Of a stretch of DNA of 64,000 bases, positions 39,368 to 49,600 are shown in pieces. Below the pieces are notes generated by a model that saw only the letters and a program-made list of their open reading frames with translations, did no database searches and was not told the origin of the DNA. Source of the DNA: Chlorocebus sabaeus (Eukaryota; Chordata; Mammalia; Primates; Cercopithecidae); NCBI RefSeq assembly GCF_047675955.1, contig NW_027327443.1:62001-126000 (forward strand). Direction: 5' to 3'. Within the stretch, counting starts at the first letter, position 1. Each line of letters begins with the position of its first letter. The translations under genes and the position numbers were made by a program.

Positions 39368-39526
39368 TGTGATATGTGACTTCCACTCACTGAGTGAGAG
39401 CTATATGTCGTAGAGCTGTTTGCTAACCTTATTTCTGTGTAATCTGAGAAGGGATAATTCGGTTCCCTTTGAAGACTATAGGGCCAAAGGAAATATCCGC
39501 CATAAAAGTGAGAAAGAAGCTTTCTG
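39368..39526. repeat. Highly divergent alpha-like monomer, copy 3
   Basis: GACTTCCACTCAC at 39378 lies 687 bp after copy 2. It shares CGTAGAGCTGTTTGCTAACC and CCCTTTGAAGACTATAGGGC. The following ordinary monomer carries TTCGGTTTAAAACGGG (39668-39683), a one-base-too-long near-match to the CENP-B box core. Confidence 0.8.
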
Positions 39527-42500
39527 AGAAACAGCTTTCTGATCTGTGAATTCATCCCACAGAGTTACAGCTTTCCCCTGAGGAAGCCTTTCGCTATGAC
39601 TGTTCTTGTGGAATTTGCAAAGTGACATTTCGAAGGCCATAGAGAGCTATGGTGAAAAGGAAATATCTTCGGTTTAAAACGGGAAAGAAGCTTTCTGAGA
39701 CACTGCGTTGTGTTCTGTTAATTCATCTCACAAAGTTACAGCTTTCCCCTCACGAAGCCTTTCCCTAAGACTGTTCTTGTCGAATTTGGGAAGTGACATT
39801 TAGAAGCCTACAGAGGTCTACGGTGAAAAAGGAAATAACCTAAGATAAAAACTGAAAATAAGCTTTCTGAAAAACTGCTTTGTGTTCCCTTAATTCATCT
39901 CACAGAGTTACAGCTTTCCTCCCAAGAATCCTTTCTCTAAGACTGTTCTTGTGCAATTTAGAACGTGATATTCAGAAGCCCATAGAGGGCTATGGTGAAA
40001 ACGGAAATATCCTCCGTTAAAAACTGGAAAGAAGCTTTCTGAGAAACTGCTTTGTGTTCTGTTAATTCATCTCACAGAGTTACAGCTTTCCCCTCAAGAA
40101 GCCTTTTGCTAAGACTGTTCTTGTGGAATTTGCAAAGTGATATTTGGAAGCGCGAAGAGGGCGACAGTGAAAAAGGAAATAACTTCAGTTAAAAACTGGA
40201 GAGAAGCTTTCTGAGAAACTACTTTGTGTTCTGTTAATTCATCTCACAGAGTTACAGCTTTCCCCTTGAGAAGTCTTTCGCTAAGACTGTTCTTGTGGAA
40301 TTTGCAAAGTGATATTTGGAAGCCCAGAGAGGGCTATGGTGAAAAATGAAATATCTTCAGTTAAAAACTGGAAAGAATCTTTCTGAGAAACTGCTTTCCA
40401 TTCTGTCAATTCATTTCACAGACTTACAGCTTTTACCTCAAGAAGCCTTTGGCTAAGACAGTTCTTGCGGAATTTGCAAAGTGATATTTGGAAGCCCATA
40501 GAGGGCTTTGCTGAAAAAGGAAATATCTTCCGTTAAAAACTGGAAAGAAGCTTTCTGAGAAACTGCTTTGTGTTCTGTTAATTCATCTCACAGAGTTACA
40601 GCTTTCCCCTCAAGAAGCCTTTCGCTAAGACAATTCTTGTGGAATTGCAAAGTGATATTTTGAAGCCAAAAGAGGGCTATGGTGAAAAACGAAATATCTT
40701 CAGTTAAAAACACTAAAGAAGCTTTCTGAGGAACTGCTTTGTGTTCTGTTAATTCAGCTCACAGAGTTACAGCTTTCCTTTCATGAAGCCTTTCGCTAAG
40801 ACTGTTCTTGTGGAATTTGCAAAGTGATATTTGGAAGCCCATAGAGGGCTATGGTGAAAAAGGAAATATCTTCCATTAAAAAGTGGAAAGAATCTTTCTG
40901 GGAAACTGCATTGTGTTCTGTTAATTCATCTAACAGAGTTACAGCATTCCCCCAAGAAGCCTTTCGCTAAGACTGTTCTTGTGAAATTTGCAAAGTGATA
41001 TTTGGAAGCCCATATAGGGCTATGGTTAAAAAGGAAATAACTGCCGTTAAAAACTGGAACGAAGATATCTGAGAAACTGCCTTGTGTTCTGTTAATTCGA
41101 CTCACAGAGTTACTGCTTTCCCGTCAAGAAGCCTTACCCTAACACTGTTCTTGTGGAATTTGGAAAGTGATATTTAGAAGCCTACAGTGGTCGACGTTGA
41201 AAAAGGAAAAAGCCTAATATAAAAACTGAAAGTAAGCTTTCTGAGAAACTGTTTTGTGTTCTGTTAACTCATCTCACAGAGCTATAGCTTTCCACTCAAG
41301 AAGCCTTTCGCTAAGACTGTTCTTGTGGAATTTAGAACGTGATATTTAGAAGCCCATAGAGGGCTATGGTGAAAAAGGAAATATCCTCCGTTAAAAACTG
41401 GAAAGAAGCTTTCTGAGAAACTGCTTTTTGTTCCGTTAATTCATCTCACAGTGTTACAGCTTTCCCCTCAAGAAGCTTTTCGCTAAGACTGTTCTTGTGG
41501 GATTTGCAAAGTGATATTTGGAAGCCCAGAGAGGGCTATGGTGAAAAAGGAAACATCGTAAGATAAAAACTGAAAAGAAGCTTTGTGAGAAATTGCTTTG
41601 TGTTCTGTTAATTCGTCTCACAGAGCTATAGCTTTCCCCTCAAGAAGCCTTTCCCTAAGACTGTTCTTCTGGAATTTGCAAAGTGACATTTAGAAACCCG
41701 TAGAGGGCTTTGGAGAAAAAGGTAATATCTTCCATTAAAAATCGGAAAGAATCTTTCTGAGAAACTTCTTTGTGTTCTGTTATTTCATCTCACAGAGTTA
41801 CAGCTATCCCCTCGAGAAGCCATTCATTAAGAATGTTCTTGTGGAATTTGCAAAGTGATATTTGGAAGAACATAGAGGGCTATGTTGAAAAAGGAAATAT
41901 CCTATGATAAAAACCGAAAAGAAACTTTCTGAGAAACTGCGTTGTGTTCTCTTAACTCATCTCACGGAGTTATACCTTTCTCCTCAAGAAGTCGATCACT
42001 AAGACTATTCTTGTGGAGTTTGCAAAGTGATATTTGGAAGTTCATAGAGGGCTATGGGGAAAAAGGAAATATCTTCAGTTAAAAACTGGATAGAAGCTTT
42101 CTGAGAAGTTACTTTGTGTTCTGTTAATTCATCTCACAGAGTTACAGCTTTCCCCTTAAGAAGCCTTTCCCTAAGGCTGTTCTTGTGGAATTTGGAAGGT
42201 GATATTTAGAAGCCCATAGAGGTCTATGGTGAAAAAGGAAATAGCCTGAGATAAAAACTGAAAATAAGCTTTCGGAGAAACTGCTTTGTGTTCTGTTAAT
42301 TCATCTCACAGTGTTACAGCTTTCCCCTCAAGTAGTCTTTCACTAGGACTGTTCTTGTGTCATTTCGAAAGTGGTATTTAGAAGGCCATAGAGGGCTATG
42401 GTGAATAAGGAAATATTTTCCGTTATAAAATGGATAGAAGCTTTCTGAGAAAGTGCTTTGTGTCCTGTTAATTCATCTCACAGAGTTACAGCTTTCTCCT

Positions 42501-45088
42501 CAAGAAGTCTTTCGCTAAGACTGTTCTTGTGGAATTTGCAAAGTGATTTTAGAAGCCCCTAGAGGGTTATGGCAAATAGGAAATATTCTAAAATAAAAAC
42601 TGAAAAGAAGCTTTCTGAGAAACTGCTTTATCTTCTCTTAATTCATCTCACAGAGTTATAGCTTTCCCCTCAAGAAGCCGTTCACTACGATTATTCCTGT
42701 GGAAATTTCAAGGTGATATTTGGAAGCCCATAGAGGGCTATGATGAAAAAGGAAATATCTTCCGTTAAAAACTGGAAAGAATGTTTTTTAGAAACTGCTT
42801 TGTGTTCTGTTTATTCATCTCACAGATTTACATCTTTCCCCTCAAGATGCCTTTCGCTAAGACTGTTCTTGTGGAATTTGCAAAGTGGTATTTGGAAGCC
42901 CATAGAGGGCTACGGTGGAAATAGAAATATCCTAAGATAAAAACCGAAAAGAAACTTTCTCAGAAACTGCTTTGTGTTCTGGTAATTCATCTCACAGAGT
43001 TACACCTTTCTCCTCAAGAAGCCTTCTCTAACACTGTTCTTGTGGAATTTGAAAAGTGATATTTCGAAGCCCATGGGGGCTGTGGTGAAAAAGGAAATAT
43101 CTTTTGTTAAAAACTGGAAACAAGATTTCTGAGAAACTGCTTTGTGTTCTGTTAATTCATCTCACAGAGTTACACCTTTCCCGTCATGAAGCCGTTCACT
43201 AAGACTGTTCTTGTGGATTTTGCAAAGTGATATTTGGATGCCCGTAGAGGGCTATGGTGAAAAAGGAAATATCCTAAGATAAAAACTGCAAAGAAGGTTT
43301 CTGAGAAACTACTTTGAGTTCTGTTATATCATCTCAAATAGTTACAGCTTTCCCCTCAAGAAGCCATTTGCTAAGACTGTTCTTGTGGAATTTGCAAAGT
43401 GATATTTGGAAGCCCATAGAGGGCTATGGTGAAAAAGGAAATAACTTCCGTGAAAAACTGCAAAGAAGCTTTCTGAGAAACTGCTTTCTGTTCTGTTAAT
43501 TCATCTCACAGACTTACGGATTTCACCTCAAGAAGCCTTTCGCTAAGTCTGTTCTTGTGGAATTGGCAAGGTGATATTTGGAAGCCCATAGAAGGCTATT
43601 GAATAAGGAAATATCTTTAGTTAAAAACTGGAAAGAAGCTTTCTGAGAATCTGCTTTGTGTTCTGTTAATTCATCTCACAGAATTACAGCTTTCCCCTCA
43701 AGAAACCTTTTGCTAAGACTGTTCTTGTGGAATTTGCAAAGTGATATTTGGAATCCCATAGAGGGCTATGATTAAAAAGGAAGTATCTTCCTTTAAAAAC
43801 CGAGAGAAGCTTTCTGAGAAATTGCTTTGTGTTCTGTTAATTCATCTCACAGAGTTACAGGTTTCCCCTCAAGAAGCCTTTCGCTAAGACTGTTCTTGTG
43901 GAATTTGCAAAGTGATATTTGGAAGCCCATAGAGGGCTATGGTGAAAAAGGAAATATCTTCCGTTAAAAAGTGGAAAGAAGCTTTCTGAGAAACTGCTTT
44001 GTGCTCTGTTAATTCATCTCACAGAGTTACAGCTTTCCCCTCCAGAAGCCTTTCGCTAAGACTGTTCTTGTGCTATTTGCAAAGTGGTATTTGGAAGCCC
44101 TTAGAGGGCAATTTTGAAAAAGGAAATATCTTCCGTTAAAAAGTGGAAAGAAGCTTTCTGAGAAACTGGTTTGCGTTCTGTTAACTCATCTCACAGAGTT
44201 ACCGCTTTCCCCTCAAGAAGCCTTTCGCTAAGACTGTTCTTGTGGAATTTGCAAAGTGATATTTGGAAGCCCATAGAGGGCTATGGTGAAAAAGGAAATA
44301 TCTTGTGTTATAAACTGCAAAGAAGCTTTCTGAGAAACTGCTTTCTGTTCTGTTAATTCATCTCACAGACTTACGGATGTCACGTCAAGAAGCCTTTCAC
44401 TAATACTGTTCATGTGGAATTGGCAAAGTGATATTTGGTAGCTCATAGAGGGCTATGGTGAAAAAGGAAATACCTTCCTTTAAAAACTGGAAAGAAGCTT
44501 TCTGAGAAATTGCTTTGTGTTCTGTTAATTCATCTCACATAGTACAGCTTTCCCCTCAAGAAGCCTTTCGCTAAGACTGTTCTTGTGGAATTTGCAAAGT
44601 GATATTTGGAAGCCCATAGAAGGCTACGGTGAAAAAGGAAATATCTTCCGTTAAAAACTTGAAAGAAGTTTTCTGAAAAACTGCTTGTGTTCTGTTAATT
44701 CTTCCAACATAGTTACAGCTTTCCCCTCAAGAAGCCTTTCCCTGTGACTGTTCTTGTGGAATTTGCAAAGTGATATTTGGAAGCCCAGAGAGGGATATGG
44801 TGTAAAGGAAATATCTTCCGTTAAAAACTGGAAGGAAGCTTTCTGAGAAACTGCTTTGTGTTCTGTTTATTCATTTCATAGAGTTACAGCTCTCTCCTCA
44901 ATAAATATTTCACTAAGACTGTTCTTGTGGAATTTGGAAAGTGATATTTGAAAGCCCTTAGAGGGCCATGGTGAAAAAGGAAATACCTTCCATTAAAAAG
45001 TGGAAAGAAGCTTTCTGAGAAACTGCTTTGTGTTCTGTTACTTCATCTCACAGAGTTACAGCTTTTCCCTCAAGAAGCCTTTCGCTAA

Positions 45089-45667
45089 ATAGTACGGCGA
45101 TTCCTCAAGGATCTAGAACTAGATGTACCATATGACCCAGCCATCCCATTACTAGGTATATACCCAAAGGATTATAAATTATGCTGCTATAAAGACACAT
45201 GCACACGTATGTTTATTGCAGCACTATTCACAATAGCAAAGACTTGGAATCAACCCAAATGTCCATCAGTGACAGATTGGATTAAGAAAATGTGGCACAT
45301 ATACACCATGGAATACTATGCAGCCATAAAAAAGGATGAGTTTGTGTCCTTTGTAGGGACATGGATGCAGCTGGAAACCATCATTCTCAGCAAACTATCA
45401 CAAGAACAGAAAACCAAACACCGCATGTTCTCACTCATAGGCGGGAACTGAACAATGAGATCACTTGGACTCGGGAAGGGGAACATCACACACCGGGGCC
45501 TATCATGGGGAGGGGGGAGCGGGGAGGGATTGCATTGGGAGTTATACCTGATGTAAATGACGAGTTGATGGGTGCTGACGAGTTGATGGGTGCAGCACAG
45601 CAACAGGGCACAAGTATACATATGTAACAAACCTGCACGTTATGCACATGTACCCTAGAGCTTAAAA

Positions 45668-45702
<35 letters not shown>
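45089..45702 (+). mobile_element. 5'-truncated L1 3' end with poly(A), recent primate subfamily
   Basis: The sequence switches from alpha (TTTCGCTAA) to the 3' end of a LINE-1 with only one to three bases of shared A/T at the junction. The piece covers the last ORF2 codons, the 3' UTR with its G-rich tract (about 45509-45530), and an A-tail of about 32 bases ending at 45702. It is almost identical to the 3' ends of the two longer L1s (from about 55077). It differs in its 3' UTR, where GACGAGTTGATGGGTGC occurs twice in tandem (about 45559-45596), and in having a pure A-tail instead of an AAAT-patterned one. It therefore represents a different subfamily or source. No target-site duplication is found. 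Confidence 0.93.
45092..45451 (+). pseudogene. ORF2: L1 ORF2p C-terminal remnant (last 119 codons)
   Basis: This frame is open from the truncation point to its normal stop and encodes only the extreme C-terminus of ORF2p, downstream of the cysteine-rich segment. Recognisable stretches are DPAIPLLGIYPKDYK, TMEYYAAIKKDE and the terminal SLIGGN. The endonuclease, the reverse transcriptase and the Cys motif are all absent, so it cannot act as a retrotransposition protein. The truncation is at the L1 5' side, as is usual for L1 insertions. One residue (WIKKMW, where the full copies have WIKRMW) separates it from the two longer elements. It has no promoter and no start codon of its own; internal Met codons are incidental. 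Confidence 0.9.
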
Positions 45703-45704
<2 letters not shown>

Positions 45705-45828
45705 AGCAACCAACCACATCCCTCTTTCCCACTAGAGGCTTCCAGGCTGAAACAGGTTGATACAGGGAGAGGAGGAGAAGATACGCAACTAAGTCACATT
45801 TTGAGATCTGTTTAATAATAATTCTAAT

Positions 45829-46255
45829 TTCATGTTCTCACTTATTTGTGAGATCTAAAAATCAGAACAATTGAACTCATGGAGATAGAGAGTAGAAGCG
45901 TGGTTACCAGAGGCTGGGAAGGGTAGTGGGGGTTTGAGGCAAAGCTGGAGATGGTTAATGGGTACAAAAAAACAGAAAGAATAAATAAGATCTAGTATTT
46001 GATAGCACAACAAGGCGACTATAGTCAGTAATAATTTAACTGTGCATTTTAAAATAACTAAAAGAGTCTAATTGGATTGCTTGTAACACAAAGGATAAAT
46101 GCTTGAGAGAATGGATACCCCATTTTACATGATGTGATTATTATTCATTGCATGCCTGAATCAGAACATCTCATGCACCCCATAAATACATATATCTACT
46201 ATATACCCACAAAATTGAAATAAATAATTTTAAAAAATAAAAAATAAAAAATAAT
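45829..46255 (+). mobile_element. Old L1 3' UTR fragment (L1PB/L1MA-like)
   Basis: Phrases such as CATGTTCTCACTTATTTGTG, ACCAGAGGCTGGGAAGGGTA, ATTTGATAGCACAACAAGG and CATGATGTGATTATTATTCA match the 3' UTR of older primate or mammalian L1 families from memory. It ends in an A/T-rich tail with repeated AAAAATAA. It is clearly more diverged than the other L1s in the window, so it was already old when this block entered the satellite. Confidence 0.75.
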
Positions 46256-46973
46256 CTACCACTTATTTTTTAGGAAAAGCACATAACTAAATTGTTACAA
46301 AAGGATTGACCAAACAATCCTTTGAACGGTTTGAGTCAGCAGTTGTGGCAGGAATGCGGTTGGGGGAAAAGGGGAGAAGTGAGTGAAGACAAAAGGAATT
46401 GGACAAGTGTTGATGTTGGTGAAATGAATGATGAGTACCTAGAGGTAATCCACTATTGTATGCATTTGGAATTTATCATAAAAATATTTTTGAAAGAACA
46501 TATTCACTACTGAAAATTCAAACAAGGGGAATAAATTAAAGACCACTTATCATCCTATAATTTCAAACATTAAAAAGATTTATTATTTTATGAGAAAATT
46601 ATAGCATTATTATATAAATATGGTATATTAATTTTTAAATAGCATTATACCTGAGCATTTTGCTAAGTTATTGTAATGTATCAAATATATATTTTACTTA
46701 TTTTTATAAAAGGGAGACATAAAGTAAGCCTAAAAGAGATATACTAGAATAATAAGTACTAGAAATATAAAATAATTCTATATAAAATGATTAAATATAA
46801 ATATGAAAAGAATTATAATTTAATTGCACCAGGAAAAATCATACTTGATTTAAAAAACCTTGTAAAGTAAAATAGAATTCAAAAAGCTTTAATTGTATTT
46901 GTATTTGACACTGTTATACTTAGTTTTTTAGCATGATATAATTATGAAAAATATTTAAAGCAATGTTATTACC
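46256..46973. other. AT-rich unique-looking sequence, no feature seen
   Basis: About 720 bp of very AT-rich DNA without a recognised repeat or gene. A 63-codon open frame at 46322-46513 has no recognisable domain, start context or neighbour and is not called. This is the best stretch for placing the donor locus, because it looks low-copy. Confidence 0.6.
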
Positions 46974-47493
46974 TGTGGAAGACATCCGAGTTCGGGAGAC
47001 ATTGGCGGCGAATCTGTATAGGTTTGCAGCTCCCTCCATTCTTGCTTCCTCAGAAGGAATTCCACTAAGGGGCATAAGGCAGAAAGTGAGACAGAGGTAA
47101 TTCTCAGAGCAGGAGTGAAGGTTTATTAAAAGGCTTTAAAACAGAAAGGAAAAGAAGGGAAGTACAACCTGGAAGAGGACCAAGTGGGAGACTTGAGAAG
47201 CCAAGTGCACAGCTTGACTTCTTGACTTGGGGTTTTATACATTGGCATACTTCCGGGATCTTGCCTTACTTCTCCTCACTCCTGAGATCTCATTGGGAAG
47301 TTGCTGATCAGTTTCAGGTGTTTTCTATTAGAAGCCTGCCTTTCCTTGCCGCCAGGTATGACCAATTACTACTTTAGAGAAACAGTTAACAACCCCTTGA
47401 CCATCAACTGAGGGTCTCCCAACACATTTGGTGTGTGGAAGAGGGGAGCCCTCTCCTGCCCTGCTCGTACTTGACTAGCTTTCTATGGCAACA
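46974..47493 (-). mobile_element. Solo LTR of an endogenous retrovirus, family not assigned
   Basis: Read on the minus strand this is a long terminal repeat. It starts TGTTGCCATAG at 47493 (or TGTTGGGAGACC at 47424) and has a TATA-type TATAAAACCCC at 47239-47229. A polyadenylation signal AATAAA lies at 47127-47122, and it ends TCTTCCACA at 46974. The spacing of TATA, AATAAA and terminus fits U3-R-U5 of a class I-like LTR. No primer-binding site, polypurine tract or gag/pol/env sequence lies on either side, so it is a solo LTR. The U3 end is uncertain and I could not find a convincing target-site duplication. Its AATAAA is on the strand opposite to the adjoining L1, so it cannot end an L1 read-through transcript. 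Confidence 0.7.
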
Positions 47494-47572
47494 ATAGTTG
47501 TTGAATATTCTTTATGTACTAAGTAATAAGAATTCTGATATTTCATGAGTGATTGTTACACAAAATTATATA

Positions 47573-47578
47573 AATAAA
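47573..47578 (+). terminator. AATAAA polyadenylation signal before the second A-tail
   Basis: AATAAA occurs 24 bp upstream of the start of the A-run at 47602, the classic distance for mRNA cleavage and polyadenylation. It is on the same strand as the truncated L1 at 45089, so it could be the signal used by the read-through L1 transcript. Confidence 0.6.
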
Positions 47579-47601
47579 AAAGAAATTAAGCATGTAATAT
47601 T

Positions 47602-47613
47602 AAAAAAAAAAAA
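47602..47613 (+). other. Second poly(A), right edge of the inserted block
   Basis: Twelve A residues directly join alpha satellite GTGGAAAGAAGC. Up to five of them could belong to the alpha sequence (TTAAAAAGTGG). Compared with a complete monomer, about 95 bp of alpha is missing between the left junction (TTTCGCTAA) and here, so the insertion went with a deletion rather than a target-site duplication. Confidence 0.6.
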
Positions 47614-49417
47614 GTGGAAAGAAGCTTTCTGAGAAACTGCTTTGTGTTCTGTTAATTCATCTCAGAGAGTTACAGCTTTCCCCTCAAGAAGCCTTTCGCT
47701 AAGACTGTTCTTGTGGAAATTCAAAGTGATATTTGGAAAGCCATAGAAGGATATGGTGAAAAAGGAAATATCTTCTGTTAAAAACTGGAAAGAAGCTTTC
47801 TGAGAAACTGCTTTGTGTTCTGTTAATTCATCTCACAGAGTTACAGCTTTCCCCTCAGGAAGCCTTTTGCTAAAGCTGTTCTTGTGGAATTTGCAAAGTG
47901 ATATTTGGAAGCCCATAGAGGTCTATGGTGAAATAGGAAATATCCTAAGATAAAAACTGAAAAGAACCCTTCTAAGAAACTGCATTGTGTTCTGTTAATT
48001 CATCTCACAGAGATACAGCTTTCTCCTCAAGAAGCTTTTCGCTAAGACTGTTCTTCTGGAATTTGCAAAGTGATATTTGGAAGCCCATAGAGGGCTACGG
48101 TGAAAAAGGAAATAACTTCCGTTAGAAACAGGAAAGAAGCTTTCTGAGAAACTGCTTTGTGTTCTGTTAATTCATCTCACAGAGTTACATCTTTCACCTC
48201 AAGAAGCTTTTCGCTAAGACTGTTCTTGTGGAATTTGCAAAGTGATATTTGGAAGCCCATAGAGGGCTATGGTGAAAAAGAAAATATCTTCCGTTAAAAA
48301 GTGTAAAGAAGCTTTCTGAGAAACTGCTCTGTGTTCTGTTAATTCATCTCACAGTGTTAAAAATTTCACCTCAAGAAACTTTTAGCTAACGCTGATCTTG
48401 TGGAATTTGAAAAGGGATATTTGGAAGCCCATAAGGGGCTATGGTGAAAAAGGAAGTATCTTCCGTTAAAATCTGGAAAGAAGATTTCTGAGAAACTACT
48501 TTGTGTTCTGTTAATTCATCTCAGAGACTTACAGCTTTCCCCTCATGAAGCCTTTCCCTAAGACTGTTCTTGTGGAATTTGCAAAGTGATATTTGGAAGC
48601 CCACAGAGGGCTATGGTGAAAAAGGAGGTATCCTAAGATAAAAACTGAAAAGAAGCTTTCTGAGAAACTGCTTTGTGTTCTGTCAATTTATCTCACAGAG
48701 TTACAGCTTTCCCCTCAAGAAGACTTTCGCGATGGCGGTTCTTGTGGAATTTGCAAAGTCACATTTGGAAGGCCATGGAGGATTACGGTGAAAAAGGAAA
48801 CATTTTCAGTTAAAAACTGGAAAGAAGCTTTCTGAGAAACTGCTTTGTGTTCTGTTAATTCATTTCACAGAGTTACAGCTTTCCCCTCAAGAAGCCTTTC
48901 CCTAAGAATGTTCTTGTGGAATTTGCAAAGGGATATTTGGAAGACCTTAGAAGGCTATGGTGAAAAAGGTAATATCCTAAGATAAAAACTGAAAAGAAGC
49001 TTTCTGAGAAACTGCTTAGTGTTCTGTTAGTTCATCTCACAGGGTTACAGCTTTCCCCTCAGGAAGCCGTTCAATAAGACTGTTCTTGGGAAATTTGGAA
49101 AGTAATATTTGGAAGCCCATAGAGGGCTATGGTGAAAAAGAAAATATCTTCCATTAAAAACTGTAAAGAATCTTTCTGAGAAACTACCTTGTGTTCTGTT
49201 AATTCATGTCACAGAGTTACAACTTTCCACTCAAGAAGCCTTACCCTAAGACTGTTCTTGTGTAATTTGCAAAGAGATATTTGGAAGCCCATAGAGAGCT
49301 GTGGTGAAAAAGGAAATATCTTCCTAAAAAGGTGGAAAGAAGCTTTCTGAGAGACTGCTTTGTGTTCCATTAATTAATCTCACAGAGTTACAGCTTTCCC
49401 CTCAAGAAGCCTTTCGC
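47614..49417. repeat. Divergent alpha satellite between the inserts
   Basis: About ten and a half monomers in the same orientation, diverged from each other and without the S/L unit. The last two or so monomers (about 49010-49417, with CTTAGTGTTCTGTTAG and GTTCCATTAATTAATC) match 56155-56560 on the other side of L1 copy A. Removing the L1, this is a five-monomer (about 858 bp) local repeat. Confidence 0.92.
49404..49417 (+). repeat. Left target-site duplication of L1 copy A
   Basis: AAGAAGCCTTTCGC lies directly before the L1 5' end and is repeated at 55689-55702 directly after the 3' tail. It is part of the alpha monomer, and TC/AAGA resembles the loose TT/AAAA preference of the L1 endonuclease. 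The same 14 bp flank copy B. Confidence 0.88.
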
Positions 49418-49600
49418 GGATGGCCGAATAGGAACAGCTCCAGTCTCCAACTCCCAGCGCGAGCGACACAGAAGACCGGTGATTTCTGCATTTTCAACTG
49501 AGGAGGGGCGGAGCAAGATGGCCAAATAGGAACAGCTCCAGTCTCCAACTCCCAGCGCGAGCGACACAGAAGACCGGTGATTTCTGCATTTTCAACTGAG
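49418..49600 (+). repeat. Tandem duplication of the L1 5' end in copy A
   Basis: The first 85 bases (49418-49502, beginning GGATGGCCGAATAGG and ending TTTTCAACTGAG) are repeated as 49503-49600. The second copy adds the more canonical start GAGGGGCGGAGCAAG in front of ATGGCC. Copy B has only one, so the two L1s differ by exactly 98 bp here. The duplicated part includes AAGATGGCC-like sequence, which in human L1 is the YY1 site that positions transcription initiation, so copy A has two such sites. Confidence 0.85.

Larger units (their letters stand above)
31630..45088. repeat. Divergent alpha satellite outside the HOR
   Basis: Monomers of about 171 bp continue in the same orientation, but they are much more diverged from each other and no 3.1 or 6.6 kb unit recurs. 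Local structure remains: a near-perfect tandem monomer pair at about 37394-37740 (period 172 bp) and a degenerate four-monomer pattern between about 38000 and 39530. Small internal duplications also occur, such as repeated CAAGAAGCC near 34067-34090. This is typical of older, non-homogenised flanks of primate centromere arrays. No gene is seen; the longest open frames read through monomer junctions. Confidence 0.92.
45703..47601 (+). other. Non-satellite DNA after the L1 A-tail, probable 3' transduction
   Basis: About 1.9 kb of ordinary, fairly AT-rich genomic DNA sits between the L1 A-tail and a second short A-run that abuts alpha satellite. It contains an old L1 3' UTR, AT-rich DNA and a minus-strand LTR (listed separately). 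The layout of L1 end, A-tail, foreign DNA, AATAAA and poly(A) is what results when an L1 transcript reads past its own weak signal and carries flanking DNA along. 45703-45828 and 47494-47572 show nothing recognisable. The alternative is a DNA-level insertion of a genomic segment into the array. Confidence 0.65.

Noticed and set aside
39223..39555. 110-codon minus-strand open frame
   Set aside because: It covers two alpha monomers including one aberrant monomer and resembles no protein. A chance frame in satellite.
45703..45720. AAGAAGC after the L1 A-tail as a target-site duplication of the truncated L1
   Set aside because: The same bases do not lie directly before the L1 5' junction (CCTTTCGCTAA does). 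The match is only seven bases of a purine-rich word.
46322..46513. 63-codon frame in AT-rich DNA
   Set aside because: Short, with no recognisable domain and no promoter or splice context. Length is compatible with chance.
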